A stretch of 64,000 nt of DNA. Source: UBA4416 sp964543545. GTDB lineage: Bacteria > Bacteroidota > Bacteroidia > B-17B0 > Aurantibacillaceae. The notes below the pieces were generated by a model. That model made no database searches, had not been told where the DNA came from, and saw nothing but the letters and a program-made list of their open reading frames with translations. This document shows positions 7,966 through 18,600 of this stretch, one piece after another (the stretch's first letter is position 1; each line of letters begins with the position of its first letter). The position numbers were made by a program, and so were the translations under genes. Location of the stretch: positions 558,001-622,000 of the forward strand of contig CAZIYT010000002.1 in NCBI GenBank assembly GCA_964543545.1, in the 5' to 3' direction.

Positions 7966-8691
7966 TCAAACAGGAGCTCCTCCTTGTGGCCTGCAATGGC
8001 AGGAGATGACATCGGCTTCCCGGTTCGTGTTAAGGATGTTTTCAATTTCCCTGACAGTAAATTCCTCCTGTTCAATTTGCACTGAATTAATTTTTGTAAT
8101 GGAATGTAAATCGCTGTGATGTTTTGCAAAATAATGCCCATAGGTTTCAAACTCAGAGAATACCCAATAGTCGCTCGTTTCTCTTTCCACGAATTCGATT
8201 AAGCCTTTTGTGTCGCCGAACACGTCTAAAATCATTTCGTTGATGATCTTACGGTCGAACAACATAATTTCAGAAATGTAATTCACGTTCGGTGCCGGAT
8301 CCAGTCCCATGTGCTCAATCACCTTATGAAATACCGGGTATGCATAATCCACGCTGATCAGAAACTCACCGTGGCTGATGGTGATGGGCTTATTGATCAT
8401 GGTGTCAGCATCGATCACTAAAAACAAATCGCTTGTGAAAGGCTGGAGGAGCTTCAACAGCTGCTGTTTGAGCCAGCCCTTGCCATACCTTAGCGCTTTC
8501 AGGTGTTTGCCCATCAGGTCTATCTCTTCATCGCGGATGTATACCACGCCCGGAAGTTTTTCCCTGACGTCAAAATTACTGCACACATATACCGTACCTT
8601 TAAAATTGGTAATGTTTTTCAGAGAATCGATACAGACGTTCAGCATCAATTCATCTTTTTGTGCACAACATATAAAACAATCAAAATTCAT
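7966..8691 (-). CDS. Glycosyltransferase-like protein (DUF6492-type)
   Basis: A 241-residue cytoplasmic protein without signal peptide. It shows a nucleotide-diphospho-sugar-transferase pattern: an N-terminal strand FDCFICCAQKDE, a middle segment GKGWLKQQLLKLL, and LFLVIDADTMINKP, where DAD is a DxD-type metal/sugar-nucleotide motif. I recognise this pattern from the DUF6492 group, but recall is the only basis. Two cysteines near the start and CHC near the end are notable. It lies 167 bases downstream of the tail-fibre-like gene on the same strand and may modify products of that cluster; this is inference only. Confidence 0.55.
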   Translation of the reverse strand: MNFDCFICCAQKDELMLNVCIDSLKNITNFKGTVYVCSNFDVREKLPGVVYIRDEEIDLMGKHLKALRYGKGWLKQQLLKLLQPFTSDLFLVIDADTMINKPITISHGEFLISVDYAYPVFHKVIEHMGLDPAPNVNYISEIMLFDRKIINEMILDVFGDTKGLIEFVERETSDYWVFSEFETYGHYFAKHHSDLHSITKINSVQIEQEEFTVREIENILNTNREADVISCHCRPQGGAPV

Positions 8692-8733
8692 TTTTCTAAT
8701 TTCTTAATTCAATGTCCTGTTAGGTTTCTTAAT

Positions 8734-8799
8734 AAGAACCGGTAAAATTCGCCGCCGTCCGGTTCTTTGCAGAATAAGAGAGCAGGAGTTTTACCGGTT
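8734..8799 (-). promoter_or_regulatory. Two mutually exclusive hairpins in the intergenic leader
   Basis: AAGAACCGG (8734-8742) can pair with CCGGTTCTT (8759-8767), or AACCGGTAAAA (8737-8747) can pair with TTTTACCGGTT (8789-8799). Both pairings are perfect and share the same first arm, so only one can form. On the - strand the element follows the tail-fibre-like gene and precedes the glycosyltransferase-like gene. An attenuator or a terminator are both possible. Confidence 0.55.
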
Positions 8800-8858
8800 T
8801 TATGGATAAAGGTTTGTCAGGACCGTCTATTGATCTGACAACGCCTTATAGGGTTTTA

Positions 8859-10355
8859 CTATCCGGTGATAGGATCCGCCGTTGTCCAGTACAGCGCTTC
8901 CAAAGCTACGCGGTCACAGGTCAGTGTGTTGCCGGAAGCCCCTATTAAGAAGTAAAACGTATTGGTGATGTTCGGAATCGTAAATGCTGCATCTACCGCG
9001 CTGCTGCTGCCATTCACAGAAGATGTCGCAGGTGCCGCTCCGGCTTTTGCAGTTGTTGCCGTCAGAAACGAAATATCACGCTCAAACTTAAATGAGCTTC
9101 CGCCGGTTGGTACGCTGTAAGTGCCGATCAGCGTTGCACCTGTCAGGCTATCCGATCCATTGATGTATAGCTTGATTGTTTTTGCATTGGTATTGGCAGC
9201 GGCGCTAAACCAGGCTGTGACATTCACCTGGTCTCCTGCTGCTAATACGCCCGAATTTATCGGAGCCGAATACACTTTTGCTTCGGAGGCAGTAGTTGAT
9301 GAGCTTGCCGAGGTATCAAGGTCAAGAGCACGCTGGCCTTTCGTAAGCAAGGCTTTGGTAAGCCTGGTGTTGCCGTCGAGCGAAGCATAGCCATTTGCCG
9401 CTCCTTTTTTGGAGACCTCTTCGCGTGCGTTGATCTGTCCCTGCACTTTCTGGAATGCGGCTAAAATCGTATCGGCAGCCAGAACCGTACTGTTGGCTCC
9501 TGTCGCAAAACCTGTCAATACATTGGTGATGGCCGAAGGTACCTGAGCAGCAGTTACTTTTCCTGTGGCGTCGAGAGAAGCATAGCCATTGGCCACTCCT
9601 TTCTGAGAAACAGATTCTCTTGCATTGATCTGTCCCTGTACTTTTTGAAGGGCGGCTAAGATCGTATCTGTCGCGAGGATGGTACTGTTGGCGCCGGTTG
9701 TAAAACCTGTCAGGACATTGGTAATAGACGAAGGTAACTGCCCTGAAGGTACTTTCCCTCCGTTATCGAGAGCCGCATAACCACCGGCCACTCCTTTTTG
9801 AGAAGCAGATTCTCTTGCATTGATCTGTCCCTGCACTTTTTGAAGTGCCGCTAAAATTGTGTCCGTTGCCAGGATGGTGCTATTAGCGCCCGTTGCAAAG
9901 CCGGTCAATACATTGGTAATGGATGACGGTAATTGAGCTGCCGGAACTTTAGCAGTTCCATCGAGAGACGCATAGCCGTTAGCCGTGCCTTTTTTCAGAA
10001 CCTCTTCGCGGGCGTTAATTTGTCCCTGGAGCTTTCCGAGAGCAGTCAGAAGCGAGTCTGTCGAAACAACCGCGCTGTTCTGTATACTAAGTCCTACAAG
10101 GAGCTCAGCGAGTACTCTTGCCGCTGTATAATATTTATGACTTCCTTCCGCAATGTCGGTTGTGGTAAGGGCCGGAAGCTGAGCCGGTGGAATTGTCCCG
10201 TTGTCCAGCTGGGCGAATTCGCCCTGGGCGATGATAAAATCAATAAGATCCTGGATCGTTGTCTTGCGGGTTTGTGCTTCGTTGACCAGTACCAGCAGAT
10301 CGGTGATCGTTAAAGTGTTTGCAGAAGCGAGTTCTGTGATGCGTTTGTTTGCCAT
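8859..10355 (-). CDS. Phage tail-fibre-like repeat protein
   Basis: A 498-residue protein with no signal peptide. The N-terminus MANKRITELASANTL followed by LLVLVNEAQTRKTTIQDL is a tail-fibre/tail-spike type start, and GTIPPAQLPALTTTDIAEGSHKYYTAARV resembles linker segments of phage fibre shafts. Residues 118-312 are three nearly identical 65-residue repeats, with a partial copy before them. After residue 335 comes an Ala/Ser/Thr/Gly-rich beta domain ending in a C-terminal tip (CDRVALEALYWTTADPITG). It is the last of four co-directional genes led by three giant proteins. No capsid, sheath or baseplate gene is in the window, so a phage or contractile-system origin is inference. Confidence 0.65.
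   Translation of the reverse strand: MANKRITELASANTLTITDLLVLVNEAQTRKTTIQDLIDFIIAQGEFAQLDNGTIPPAQLPALTTTDIAEGSHKYYTAARVLAELLVGLSIQNSAVVSTDSLLTALGKLQGQINAREEVLKKGTANGYASLDGTAKVPAAQLPSSITNVLTGFATGANSTILATDTILAALQKVQGQINARESASQKGVAGGYAALDNGGKVPSGQLPSSITNVLTGFTTGANSTILATDTILAALQKVQGQINARESVSQKGVANGYASLDATGKVTAAQVPSAITNVLTGFATGANSTVLAADTILAAFQKVQGQINAREEVSKKGAANGYASLDGNTRLTKALLTKGQRALDLDTSASSSTTASEAKVYSAPINSGVLAAGDQVNVTAWFSAAANTNAKTIKLYINGSDSLTGATLIGTYSVPTGGSSFKFERDISFLTATTAKAGAAPATSSVNGSSSAVDAAFTIPNITNTFYFLIGASGNTLTCDRVALEALYWTTADPITG
9420..10004 (-). repeat. Three tandem 195-base repeats in the tail-fibre-like gene
   Basis: Residues 118-182, 183-247 and 248-312 each run from KKG/QKG through NGYASLD, KVPAAQLPSSITNVLTGF, TGANSTILATDTILAALQK to VQGQINARE. 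The copies are exactly 65 residues with no gaps, so recent duplication and copy-number change are likely. Confidence 0.9.
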
Positions 10356-10391
10356 TGTTATTTTAATTTAAAGGTTTATGTTTTTAAGAAA

Positions 10392-10481
10392 GTTGTAGAA
10401 TAATGCACACGGGTTTAAGAGCGCTTTCATTCTGTTGTTTAAACAGATTGACCATGATTCCATAGGGCATTATTCTACAAC
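10392..10481 (-). repeat. 15-bp perfect inverted repeat between giant gene and tail-fibre-like gene
   Basis: GTTGTAGAATAATGC (10392-10406) and GCATTATTCTACAAC (10467-10481) are perfect inverted copies 60 bases apart; the spacer contains a smaller palindrome CTGTT...AACAG near 10432. It fills the 135-base gap between the 1715-codon gene and the tail-fibre-like gene. It may be a partial terminator or mRNA-processing signal. Confidence 0.8.
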
Positions 10482-10490
10482 AAATGTTTA

Positions 10491-13400
10491 TCAGACTAAA
10501 AGTGATCCGGAATTATCTTCCAGGTTAATGTTTCCGCCATCTTCCTGTGCGAGCTCGAACTGTTGCAGGATAAATACTTTTTCCTGCAGGTTGAAAAGCC
10601 CCGATGAGTTTTCTACCTGTACCCTGAAGCGGTGATAGATCTGCTGATCGTCCTCATCTGTTCGTGGCAATAAGGCTGTTGCCGTATGAGTTACGAAATC
10701 AGGAACGCCATTCACGAGTGGCGGATAACTTACGGTGCCGGTCTTTTGCTTCGTGTGGTAGATTTCCACCCAGTTACCGGAATCATTCATTTTCTGTAAA
10801 GAATAGCTTCCGTTATAGCAGGTTGTTTGCCAGCTGATGAGCACATCCGTGTATTCATCGGCCGTTACGCCGCCTACCACAAATTCCAGGTCGGGTGCAA
10901 GCGGATTGATCACATCAATGAGCGTCGCTTTTACCATATCGGAAGGATGAGAAGGGATCTCAACGATCTCTGCTTCTGCAGCGCCTAATACATCGCGCAC
11001 ATCTTTCACCTCACGCAGGGCAACGAGCCTGTATACGAGTTCTTCTCCGAAAAGCGGAAAGGCATCGTTTGCAAAATCATCGACCAGCGGATCTCCCCAT
11101 GCAATGGTTTTCACCTTGGTCATGGTTCGTGTGCTCAGGGCATCCGTTTCACCAATAGCACGGTAAACGTCCAGCTTCGAGATCTTTTCGCTTTCACCGT
11201 ATGGATTAAGCTCGAACACAATACCAGCCGAAGTTTCTTCCGAAGGATTTTCCAGGCGTGTCAACGCTTTTCGGATCTGCGGCCTCTCCGGGTAAAAGGA
11301 GTTAACCATCACCACAGGCCCAAGTGTATCGCTGACCTCGCTGAATTTGAACTTGTCGTCCATTTCCATCGCGCGGTAAAAATACAGGCAGTTGGATGCG
11401 CCGTCCAGGGTATAATCCGTGAATCGCACATAGGTCTGATCATCGAGCGTATACTTACGCACCATTGGATAGATGTCATGCGTTTGCGGATCGAGCAGGA
11501 TTCCGTTCGTATCGCGGATCACAGAAGGAGCGGAAGACGTTTGCCGGCCTGTTTTCAGGTGCATGAACAATGGCGGTTGCTCATTCAGTGGAATGAAGCA
11601 ATCGTTCACTGCTCTTTCCAAAAGCTCTGCTGCCGTCATGCTGCGTCCGTAAACGGTATAGCTTGCGGTCAGGGAAAAATTCTGTGATACGTTGAATGGA
11701 TAAAACAACTCAGGATTGATAAGCTCCGAAATCGGAATGTTTGTTTCAAACGGAATGTAGAAACTCTCATTATCCGGCATCGGCCATTGGAAAGTTCCTG
11801 CTGTGGTTTCGTAGACGGCGAACTCTGCCGGGCTTCCGGGTTCTGAGATGCCGTTGATTAATATTCTCCAGAGTTGAGGATCGAGCTGCATCTCAGGAGA
11901 CAAATCACTGAACTCTGTTTTAATAGCGAGCTGTGTTTCTTTTTTGTAAAGCACATCCAACAGCTTGTCGTTGGTGGATTTCAGGAAGACCAGCGCGTAA
12001 GGCGATCGTCCCCCCGTTGTATCAACCTGCGTGTCGAAGGTGTAGGTGCTCTTTCCGTAGAAATCCGGTCTGGTGGCATACAAGGGCCCTTGTGGTAAGC
12101 CTGGCGCTACAGGCACGGTGATTTTTTGTGCCAGCAGGGTAGAAGGCGCAGCAAGGTAAGAGCTGACATTTTCAACAATGTCCACAGAGCGTACCGACAT
12201 ATACGTCTTCTTATTGCTCACCGCCGGATCATTGAGAGCAGGCAGCGTAGCGGCTTCATCAAAATGAACTCCGGAAGGCGCTACCGGCGCACTTGAAACA
12301 GGATGCACACCGTTGGAATAAGGAAGATACAATTTGTAGGACGGATGGTAATTTCCTTTTGCATTGATGGCATCCAAATCGATGGTGAACAGATCGCCGC
12401 TTCCCGGTGTTGCAGGATCTTCAGCCACAAAGCCCGGATCCTGGATCACAAGGGCAAGGCCTGTCGTGCTGGTCGATGTGAGGTTACCGATGTAGGAAAC
12501 AGGATAGGACTGCGTATCGCCTGCCACTGTTTTTAAGCGGATCGTTCCTTTATACCAGGTGATGCGCGGATCGGGATGTGCCGCCAGGGTATGATTCATG
12601 AACACCTGTACATAGCCGGTGCCCATGCCGTTCTCCGCAAGGAGAGGCTCGAAGGTAACAGGAGCGGTGATGCCGCCAACCACAAAGCGGGTTTCCGATC
12701 CGTCGCTTTCAGGCCTGTATTCGATCACTGCCATGTCCAGCTCTGCGGCGAAGTTTCCTGTGAGAGAAACCGTGTTGGCATTCACATCCAGGTCATTCAG
12801 TGCTCTCAGGATCCGGAAGCTCAGGAAGCCTCCGCTTGTTGCCGGCGCCGGCAGTGTTTCCAGGACGTTGACCGTTGAAACGTTCAGCCCTGAATTATAG
12901 CTGACAGCTCCGGAAACCGTATACACGTTGTCATTGGCTATGTTGCCAAACAGGTACACTGCATTTCCGTCTGCAAGCCTGGTGCTCCAGTCGCCTGTAA
13001 TCTTAAATTGGTTGGCCGATTGTGCTGTAATAGCCGCTCTGACCATATATTCGGCACTGATACCGGCAGCATCAGAAATTTTAAGCGCCTCATGCAATTC
13101 GATGATGGTTTGACCACCGGACTGTTGAACCGATTTGATGCCATATTTCACCACATTGGAAACAGAAGAGCGCAGGCCGATAGAAGCATTGGTATAATGC
13201 CTTTCGATGTAAGCGCGCTGTGTATGCTTCAGATCCCAGTTGGCTGCTTCCGAGAGGTTCTCGATCACAAAAAAGATATCACCAACCTGTGGAACGGTAA
13301 ATGTTTCCTGTGTGATAAACTGGTTCTGGTTGGAAGGATCCGGAGCCACCGCCTGGTTTTGTTTCAACGCTTTCACTTTGAACCATGGTGTGTTTCCGGG

Positions 13401-15638
13401 ATTCTGCACCTGCTCGATAAAGTAACCTTTCTCACCGGAACTGAATAAGGAGCCTGCGAAGCGCGATACCTGTCCTGCAAGGATCGATGGTACAACCGTT
13501 TGGGCCGGGAAGCTGCTTGTCATCAGGTAAGATCCTGTTTTTACCAATGCCGTTTCGGCATCTATCTGTATCACATCAGTGATCTTTCCCTTCACTACCA
13601 GCGGATCGTTTTCACGGAAGAAAAATTCCGCGTAGTTTACAGTGGGATGGGCATTGTTCTGAATATGATTCCAGTCGAAAGAGGTTCTTACCAGCGTTTG
13701 GTCCGGCTCAGCCGAAAGCAGCGCCAGTTGCTCCTGTTCAGCGATGGTTGTAAACAAGAGTGCTTTTTCCGCAATCACGCTTTCTGCCGGATCTTCATCC
13801 TGGATCAGGTGTGTCGCATAATTGAAAGGTGGGAGCAGCCTCGTAATTTTCGGGAACAAGGTCGTTACATTTTTGATATTACTCAAATCAGAAACGCGCG
13901 AGAACCAGTTAATCGCATAAGCTCCGTAAGCGTGTGTGCCTTCTTCCTCTTCGAGGTGAGTATATAACCTAGGCCCGCCGTTTTCGAGAATGATCGTTGT
14001 TTCGGCAATAGTTCCGCTGCGATCCAGAAATGCCGAATCGTGGTTCAGGTCCGGTTTGCGGTAATCACTTTCATTCATCTCTTTGTATTTTAAGCCATAG
14101 CCGATCGCCTGCGTTTGTCGCGCGAGGTTTACGGGCGTTGATTCGTAAAAGAAGGTGCCGAAGGGTTTTTCGTAAGCATGAGGTTCCCGGTTCAGGTTAA
14201 TGAAGCGCAGGTTTTCCTGTGGCGTGTAGCCATCCGCGTCGGTGATCACAGCCGGTTGACCGCTTGCATTATCGATCTCTGCACCGAAAGTAACGTCCTT
14301 CAATACAGGAGCGACAGGCAGGCGGCTATCGTTTCTGGAAATAAGCGGCAGGGTCATGTAGATGTGCGAATGGTCGACGGTACCGTTGTAAGGCGCATCC
14401 AATCCTGTTTTCGTGAGGTATTGCAGGCAGTATACATAGTAGCTGTCATAGTACCTCCTGTCGAAGGTCGTATCAATATGGCCAAGGCCGAGGATACGTG
14501 CCACGTGAAAGTCCAGGGACATCAGGCGGATCATATCCAGGCAGCTCACGGTTTGAAACGTATCATCATCCGGATCATTCGACGGGAAAGAAATAACCGC
14601 CCTTGGATCCGCCACACTCTTTTTCAGATATGTGTGGATAAAGGTTTGGAGTCCTTCCGGATCGTTATGTGTTTCATCCAGGGAATCGAAGGCATAAGCC
14701 GGGTCCTGCCACCGCTCGAGGTAGTTATTGGCATCAACGGCAAACTCGCCCGGGATAGGCGTGATGCTGAATTTAGGCCAGGAGCCGTGAATGTCCGAAG
14801 GCATCAGGCGGTCTTCCATAACCGTATCATTGAGCGTAAGGGCAAAGCTTCCCACAGATTCCCAGGCACCGTTCCCCGCGTTACTTTCCCTGATAAAATC
14901 TTCATAAGTAATCAGCCGGATACGCTCAATTTTGTTGTTTGTTTTATCAAAGCGGACGCGTTCGGTATTCTCACTGAAAAAATCAAAAGAGGTATAATTA
15001 GAATGCGTGTCCCTGTAATTCAGCTGCTTCACTTCCGGTTCCAGCGTATTTGGCAGGCTCACGGCTTCTATACGCATCGAATAATTTCCGGAGTTGACAT
15101 TCGCATCTTCTTTGGAAGACAGGAACTGCCAGTAGAATGAGAGCTTATTCGTGCAGCAAACCTCGATGATGCCCGTGTAGGCGTCCAGGATCTTGTTCCA
15201 TTGTGTGGAAAGGCTGTACGTAGAGGCGAGCGCATTATACAGAGCTACGTCGGTAAAGAAAACCTGCATCTCCGATTCCTCGTTGGTGTTGCTGCTGTCC
15301 ACCGGAAGTGTGATTGCCCAGTAAGGAACCCCTTCAGCTGTAGTGCTGAAGGAGTCCGGTTTCACGGTCGTATTCCATTCGATGAAATGCCTTCCGAAAA
15401 AAGGGAGTTTATAAATATTGACCACATCGTTGGTTTTATTAAAACCGGAGCTGGTCTGGTAAGGCGCGCTTTGCGCATAAGAGCCTTTTGGCAGGTGATT
15501 TTCGCCGAGAGTGCCCAGCAGGTCCCAACGAAGGTGGCAACCTGGAATTGTTTTGTCTGCTCCCGACGATCCTGCAGCTTCCAGGAAAGTATATCCGGAT
15601 TGGAAGAGCGGGGAGTTTTGAATGTTTACTATAGCCAT
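10491..15638 (-). CDS. Giant protein of unknown function (1715 aa), FN3-like C-terminus
   Basis: I do not recognise this protein with confidence. It starts MAIVNIQNSPLFQSG with no signal peptide and no transmembrane helix. Near residues 31-39 is PGCHLRWDL, a motif I associate with other very large actinobacterial and bacteroidotal proteins (G-x-HLRW), but this is recall only. Residues about 350-420 include an alpha-helical part (CLDMIRLMSLDFHVARILGLGHID). Most of the rest is beta-rich. The last 150 residues fit a fibronectin type III-like domain (DVLISWQTTCYNGSYSLQKM, YHRFRVQVENSSGLF). It starts 10 bases after the stop of the 2025-codon gene, so the two are cotranscribed. Cytosolic or lysis-released location is inference. 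Confidence 0.6.
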   Translation of the reverse strand: MAIVNIQNSPLFQSGYTFLEAAGSSGADKTIPGCHLRWDLLGTLGENHLPKGSYAQSAPYQTSSGFNKTNDVVNIYKLPFFGRHFIEWNTTVKPDSFSTTAEGVPYWAITLPVDSSNTNEESEMQVFFTDVALYNALASTYSLSTQWNKILDAYTGIIEVCCTNKLSFYWQFLSSKEDANVNSGNYSMRIEAVSLPNTLEPEVKQLNYRDTHSNYTSFDFFSENTERVRFDKTNNKIERIRLITYEDFIRESNAGNGAWESVGSFALTLNDTVMEDRLMPSDIHGSWPKFSITPIPGEFAVDANNYLERWQDPAYAFDSLDETHNDPEGLQTFIHTYLKKSVADPRAVISFPSNDPDDDTFQTVSCLDMIRLMSLDFHVARILGLGHIDTTFDRRYYDSYYVYCLQYLTKTGLDAPYNGTVDHSHIYMTLPLISRNDSRLPVAPVLKDVTFGAEIDNASGQPAVITDADGYTPQENLRFINLNREPHAYEKPFGTFFYESTPVNLARQTQAIGYGLKYKEMNESDYRKPDLNHDSAFLDRSGTIAETTIILENGGPRLYTHLEEEEGTHAYGAYAINWFSRVSDLSNIKNVTTLFPKITRLLPPFNYATHLIQDEDPAESVIAEKALLFTTIAEQEQLALLSAEPDQTLVRTSFDWNHIQNNAHPTVNYAEFFFRENDPLVVKGKITDVIQIDAETALVKTGSYLMTSSFPAQTVVPSILAGQVSRFAGSLFSSGEKGYFIEQVQNPGNTPWFKVKALKQNQAVAPDPSNQNQFITQETFTVPQVGDIFFVIENLSEAANWDLKHTQRAYIERHYTNASIGLRSSVSNVVKYGIKSVQQSGGQTIIELHEALKISDAAGISAEYMVRAAITAQSANQFKITGDWSTRLADGNAVYLFGNIANDNVYTVSGAVSYNSGLNVSTVNVLETLPAPATSGGFLSFRILRALNDLDVNANTVSLTGNFAAELDMAVIEYRPESDGSETRFVVGGITAPVTFEPLLAENGMGTGYVQVFMNHTLAAHPDPRITWYKGTIRLKTVAGDTQSYPVSYIGNLTSTSTTGLALVIQDPGFVAEDPATPGSGDLFTIDLDAINAKGNYHPSYKLYLPYSNGVHPVSSAPVAPSGVHFDEAATLPALNDPAVSNKKTYMSVRSVDIVENVSSYLAAPSTLLAQKITVPVAPGLPQGPLYATRPDFYGKSTYTFDTQVDTTGGRSPYALVFLKSTNDKLLDVLYKKETQLAIKTEFSDLSPEMQLDPQLWRILINGISEPGSPAEFAVYETTAGTFQWPMPDNESFYIPFETNIPISELINPELFYPFNVSQNFSLTASYTVYGRSMTAAELLERAVNDCFIPLNEQPPLFMHLKTGRQTSSAPSVIRDTNGILLDPQTHDIYPMVRKYTLDDQTYVRFTDYTLDGASNCLYFYRAMEMDDKFKFSEVSDTLGPVVMVNSFYPERPQIRKALTRLENPSEETSAGIVFELNPYGESEKISKLDVYRAIGETDALSTRTMTKVKTIAWGDPLVDDFANDAFPLFGEELVYRLVALREVKDVRDVLGAAEAEIVEIPSHPSDMVKATLIDVINPLAPDLEFVVGGVTADEYTDVLISWQTTCYNGSYSLQKMNDSGNWVEIYHTKQKTGTVSYPPLVNGVPDFVTHTATALLPRTDEDDQQIYHRFRVQVENSSGLFNLQEKVFILQQFELAQEDGGNINLEDNSGSLLV

Positions 15639-15648
15639 GATGTATTGA

Positions 15649-18600
15649 TTAAAACGGGTAATTACTTAAGTTGAGATAGATTAATTCTTCAGGAGCATCT
15701 TCGTAGCCGATGCCGTTATAGATCTTGTACAGGAATTTGAACTGAAGCGATGCTGCCGCATCCATGTCAAAGCTCATGTCTGAAGAGGTGATGAATATGG
15801 AAGAACGGTCAGGGGAATGCAGGATACTAAAGGCACCCGGATTTACAAAGGCGGTGCCATTGAATGCGGTCACTTCCAGTGTTTCCTGATCGGAAGGAAG
15901 CTTTGGATTGTTGAACGGCTCCGGATTCCGGATGAGGATACCGCGCAGCTTGCCTCCTGAATGCAACAGGTTGAATTCCGTCGTAGCCGCCGTCTGTAAG
16001 GCATTGGCATCGAGGGCGAATACACCTTGCACCAATCTGTCGAATACGTTGGCGTACTGTTGCTTCAATACATCCTGTGTCGGTAACAGCGACTCGCTGA
16101 TGACCTGTGCTGCCAGCGCATAGTCTGTAGCCGATGAAAGCTGTAACGGATAAATCGCTTCTTTAAACAGCTCATCACCGTTTTCTCCAAACAGGATGTA
16201 ACTTTGTACCTGCTCAGTGAAATTGGCATAACGCGAGGTCTGGAAGACATACGAATGCACAACCGATGAAAAGGGCGCTGTCGCGAAATTCCCATTAATG
16301 CGGGCATTGTAGTTTGCGATAAACTGTGCCGTATACAATTTCAGAGGCTTCAGATTCATTTGCTTTACAGAAGAAATGTCGATCGGTACCAGCGGCGTTT
16401 CTTCCGCGCATGGATTTCCTCCCACCAACAGGTTGTTCAATAAGGCAATATCATGGTTGACCGAGTGAATGAGGTCAGGCGGAACACCTGTTGCCAATGT
16501 GTGCGGGATCATATTCGCCTCGAAGCTTCCTGCCGGTTGTTGCGGTGCATTGGCCGCCGGTGCCGGATCCACGATTTTGATCTCCAGGGAAGACTCTGCA
16601 ATTTTAGCAGGCATGTGGTCATGATCCACCCAGTCGTTGTAGAACTGATACACGTAATTGTAAAGGTAAAACAAGCGAAGCTGTGCATTCTCATAGAACA
16701 GCGGCTTGGCATTCACCAGCGAGCCATCGGCATTAGGATAGGATTTATCATAGTCGATATAAGACTTCAAGGAGCTTAAACGGAATTCATCCTGTTTGCC
16801 TTTTTCACTAAGCGCAAAATAATCGCTGCGGTCCTGCTGCTCAATCGTGCTTCCGTCTAAAACAGGGTAGGCGTGAAAATGCCCGACAGGACCTGTTGTC
16901 CGGAATCCGTAAACATCCGCATTAACCTGCGATGCCAGTACGGTAGATTGGCCTTCTCTGAACAATGTGTCTTCCGTTTTCAAACGGATAGCATAGGTCG
17001 TATTCGGCCTCCACACAGGCTGCAGGGTTTTGTTGATGGTATCAAACATGGCCTCATTGGCCTCGTCCTGTTCGGTTTCGGTAGGAATGGTTTCGTTGAG
17101 CAGGTAATTTTCCAGGCTCAGGTAGCACAATTCATACAGGCCAACCGAACAATCGGAAACGCAGTGTGCAATCGTTTTGCAAAGCGTGAGCTTGCATTCA
17201 ATGTGCACGTTGTTCTTTTTTGAGATGAAGACGATGGTCCACTCATTGTTTGCGCCATCTGAATAAGAGGCAGGTACAATGCTGGTAATTGTCAGCGCAT
17301 CAGCAAGCGTATGTCCTATAGGCGCGTTTGTGATCAGGAGCTGGTACTGGCAATTGAAGCCGTGATTGTCACTGATTGTAAAGCTCAGGCCGGAAGGAGA
17401 ATAGTAGCCCTGTGTCAGCATCACCTGGTCTCCGCTCTGAGGATGAGCCGGATATAAGGTAGAGCTGAAGAAATTCTGATATTCTGTTTCATACTGATCA
17501 TACAATTCAACCGAAGGTTGAATCAGGTGATTTTGCTGAATCAGCGTTTCAATGAAGTTGAAGACATCGGTACGGATCGTGTTCAGATTGCTCACAGGCA
17601 CGCAGAAGAGTGGTTTCTGTACCCTGCATTCCTCCACGGTAATTTCGATTTTGTCGAAAGCGCCGTCAGGCTGCGTATACCAGATCATGCCATTGTTCGG
17701 ATTCTCTGTTTGAGTGCCAACAAGCGCATAAGTATAGGTATTCAATCCATTCACAACAGGGCCTTCCTGCCTTTGGTAATACTTCAGGCTAAGCTCTGTG
17801 GCTTGCGAGCGCAGATCCAGGTGCACATCCTTCATCGGCTCGTTGAAGAATATCTCCAGGGTGCTTTCCGGCTCTACATATAAGCCGTACATATTGGTGA
17901 TGCCGTTTAAGACAACGCCATCTTTTTGCGTCACGCGGAAAATAACATTCTGATGAGCATTTAAGGTATCTGCTGCAAAGATGCGCTGCTCGTCTTGTGC
18001 AGCGAAAGTCACGCAGGTATGACCAATCGGATCTCCCGGGCAGAAGATCGTGGTATCGTTAATTCCCATGTCTTCGATGTTGAAGGCATTTCCGGTCGTA
18101 GACGTATAAGACAACGGGCTGGTAGCGAGGATCCTCAGCTTGTTGTTAAGCCCCGGAGCCTGCTGTTGCCAGTAGCCCCATTTCATCGCACTGAGTGCAG
18201 CCGGGTCAATCGCATCTACCAACGTGCCTGTCGCATTCTGGTACATCGGAAGCAAGGCGCTGTAAAAGTCATAAGGCTTCCAGGCTGCAGGTCCGGCATT
18301 CTCATCCCAATAGAAGATTTCAATATCCTTCAGGGAATACTCATGCCTTACCCTGTCGGATTTACCACGCAGCGGCGGAACAAATTCCATATAGCTCGCC
18401 GGTGTCGATATGCCACCGATCTTACCAAGGTTATTAGAAAGCGAAGGAACCATATTCAGCCCTTTCTTAAACTCAACGTCGAAGAAAGAGTCCAGCGGAA
18501 TACGGTTTCCGTCGGTGCCCGTAATCCATGTATTTGGTGCAGGAATGCTTCCGGATGCAGACGTGTGGCTGAGGGCGTAGGTTTCGCCGGTCACCATGTT

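Noticed and set aside
9420..10004. The 195-base tandem repeats as a CRISPR array
   Set aside because: They are in-frame coding repeats without spacers.
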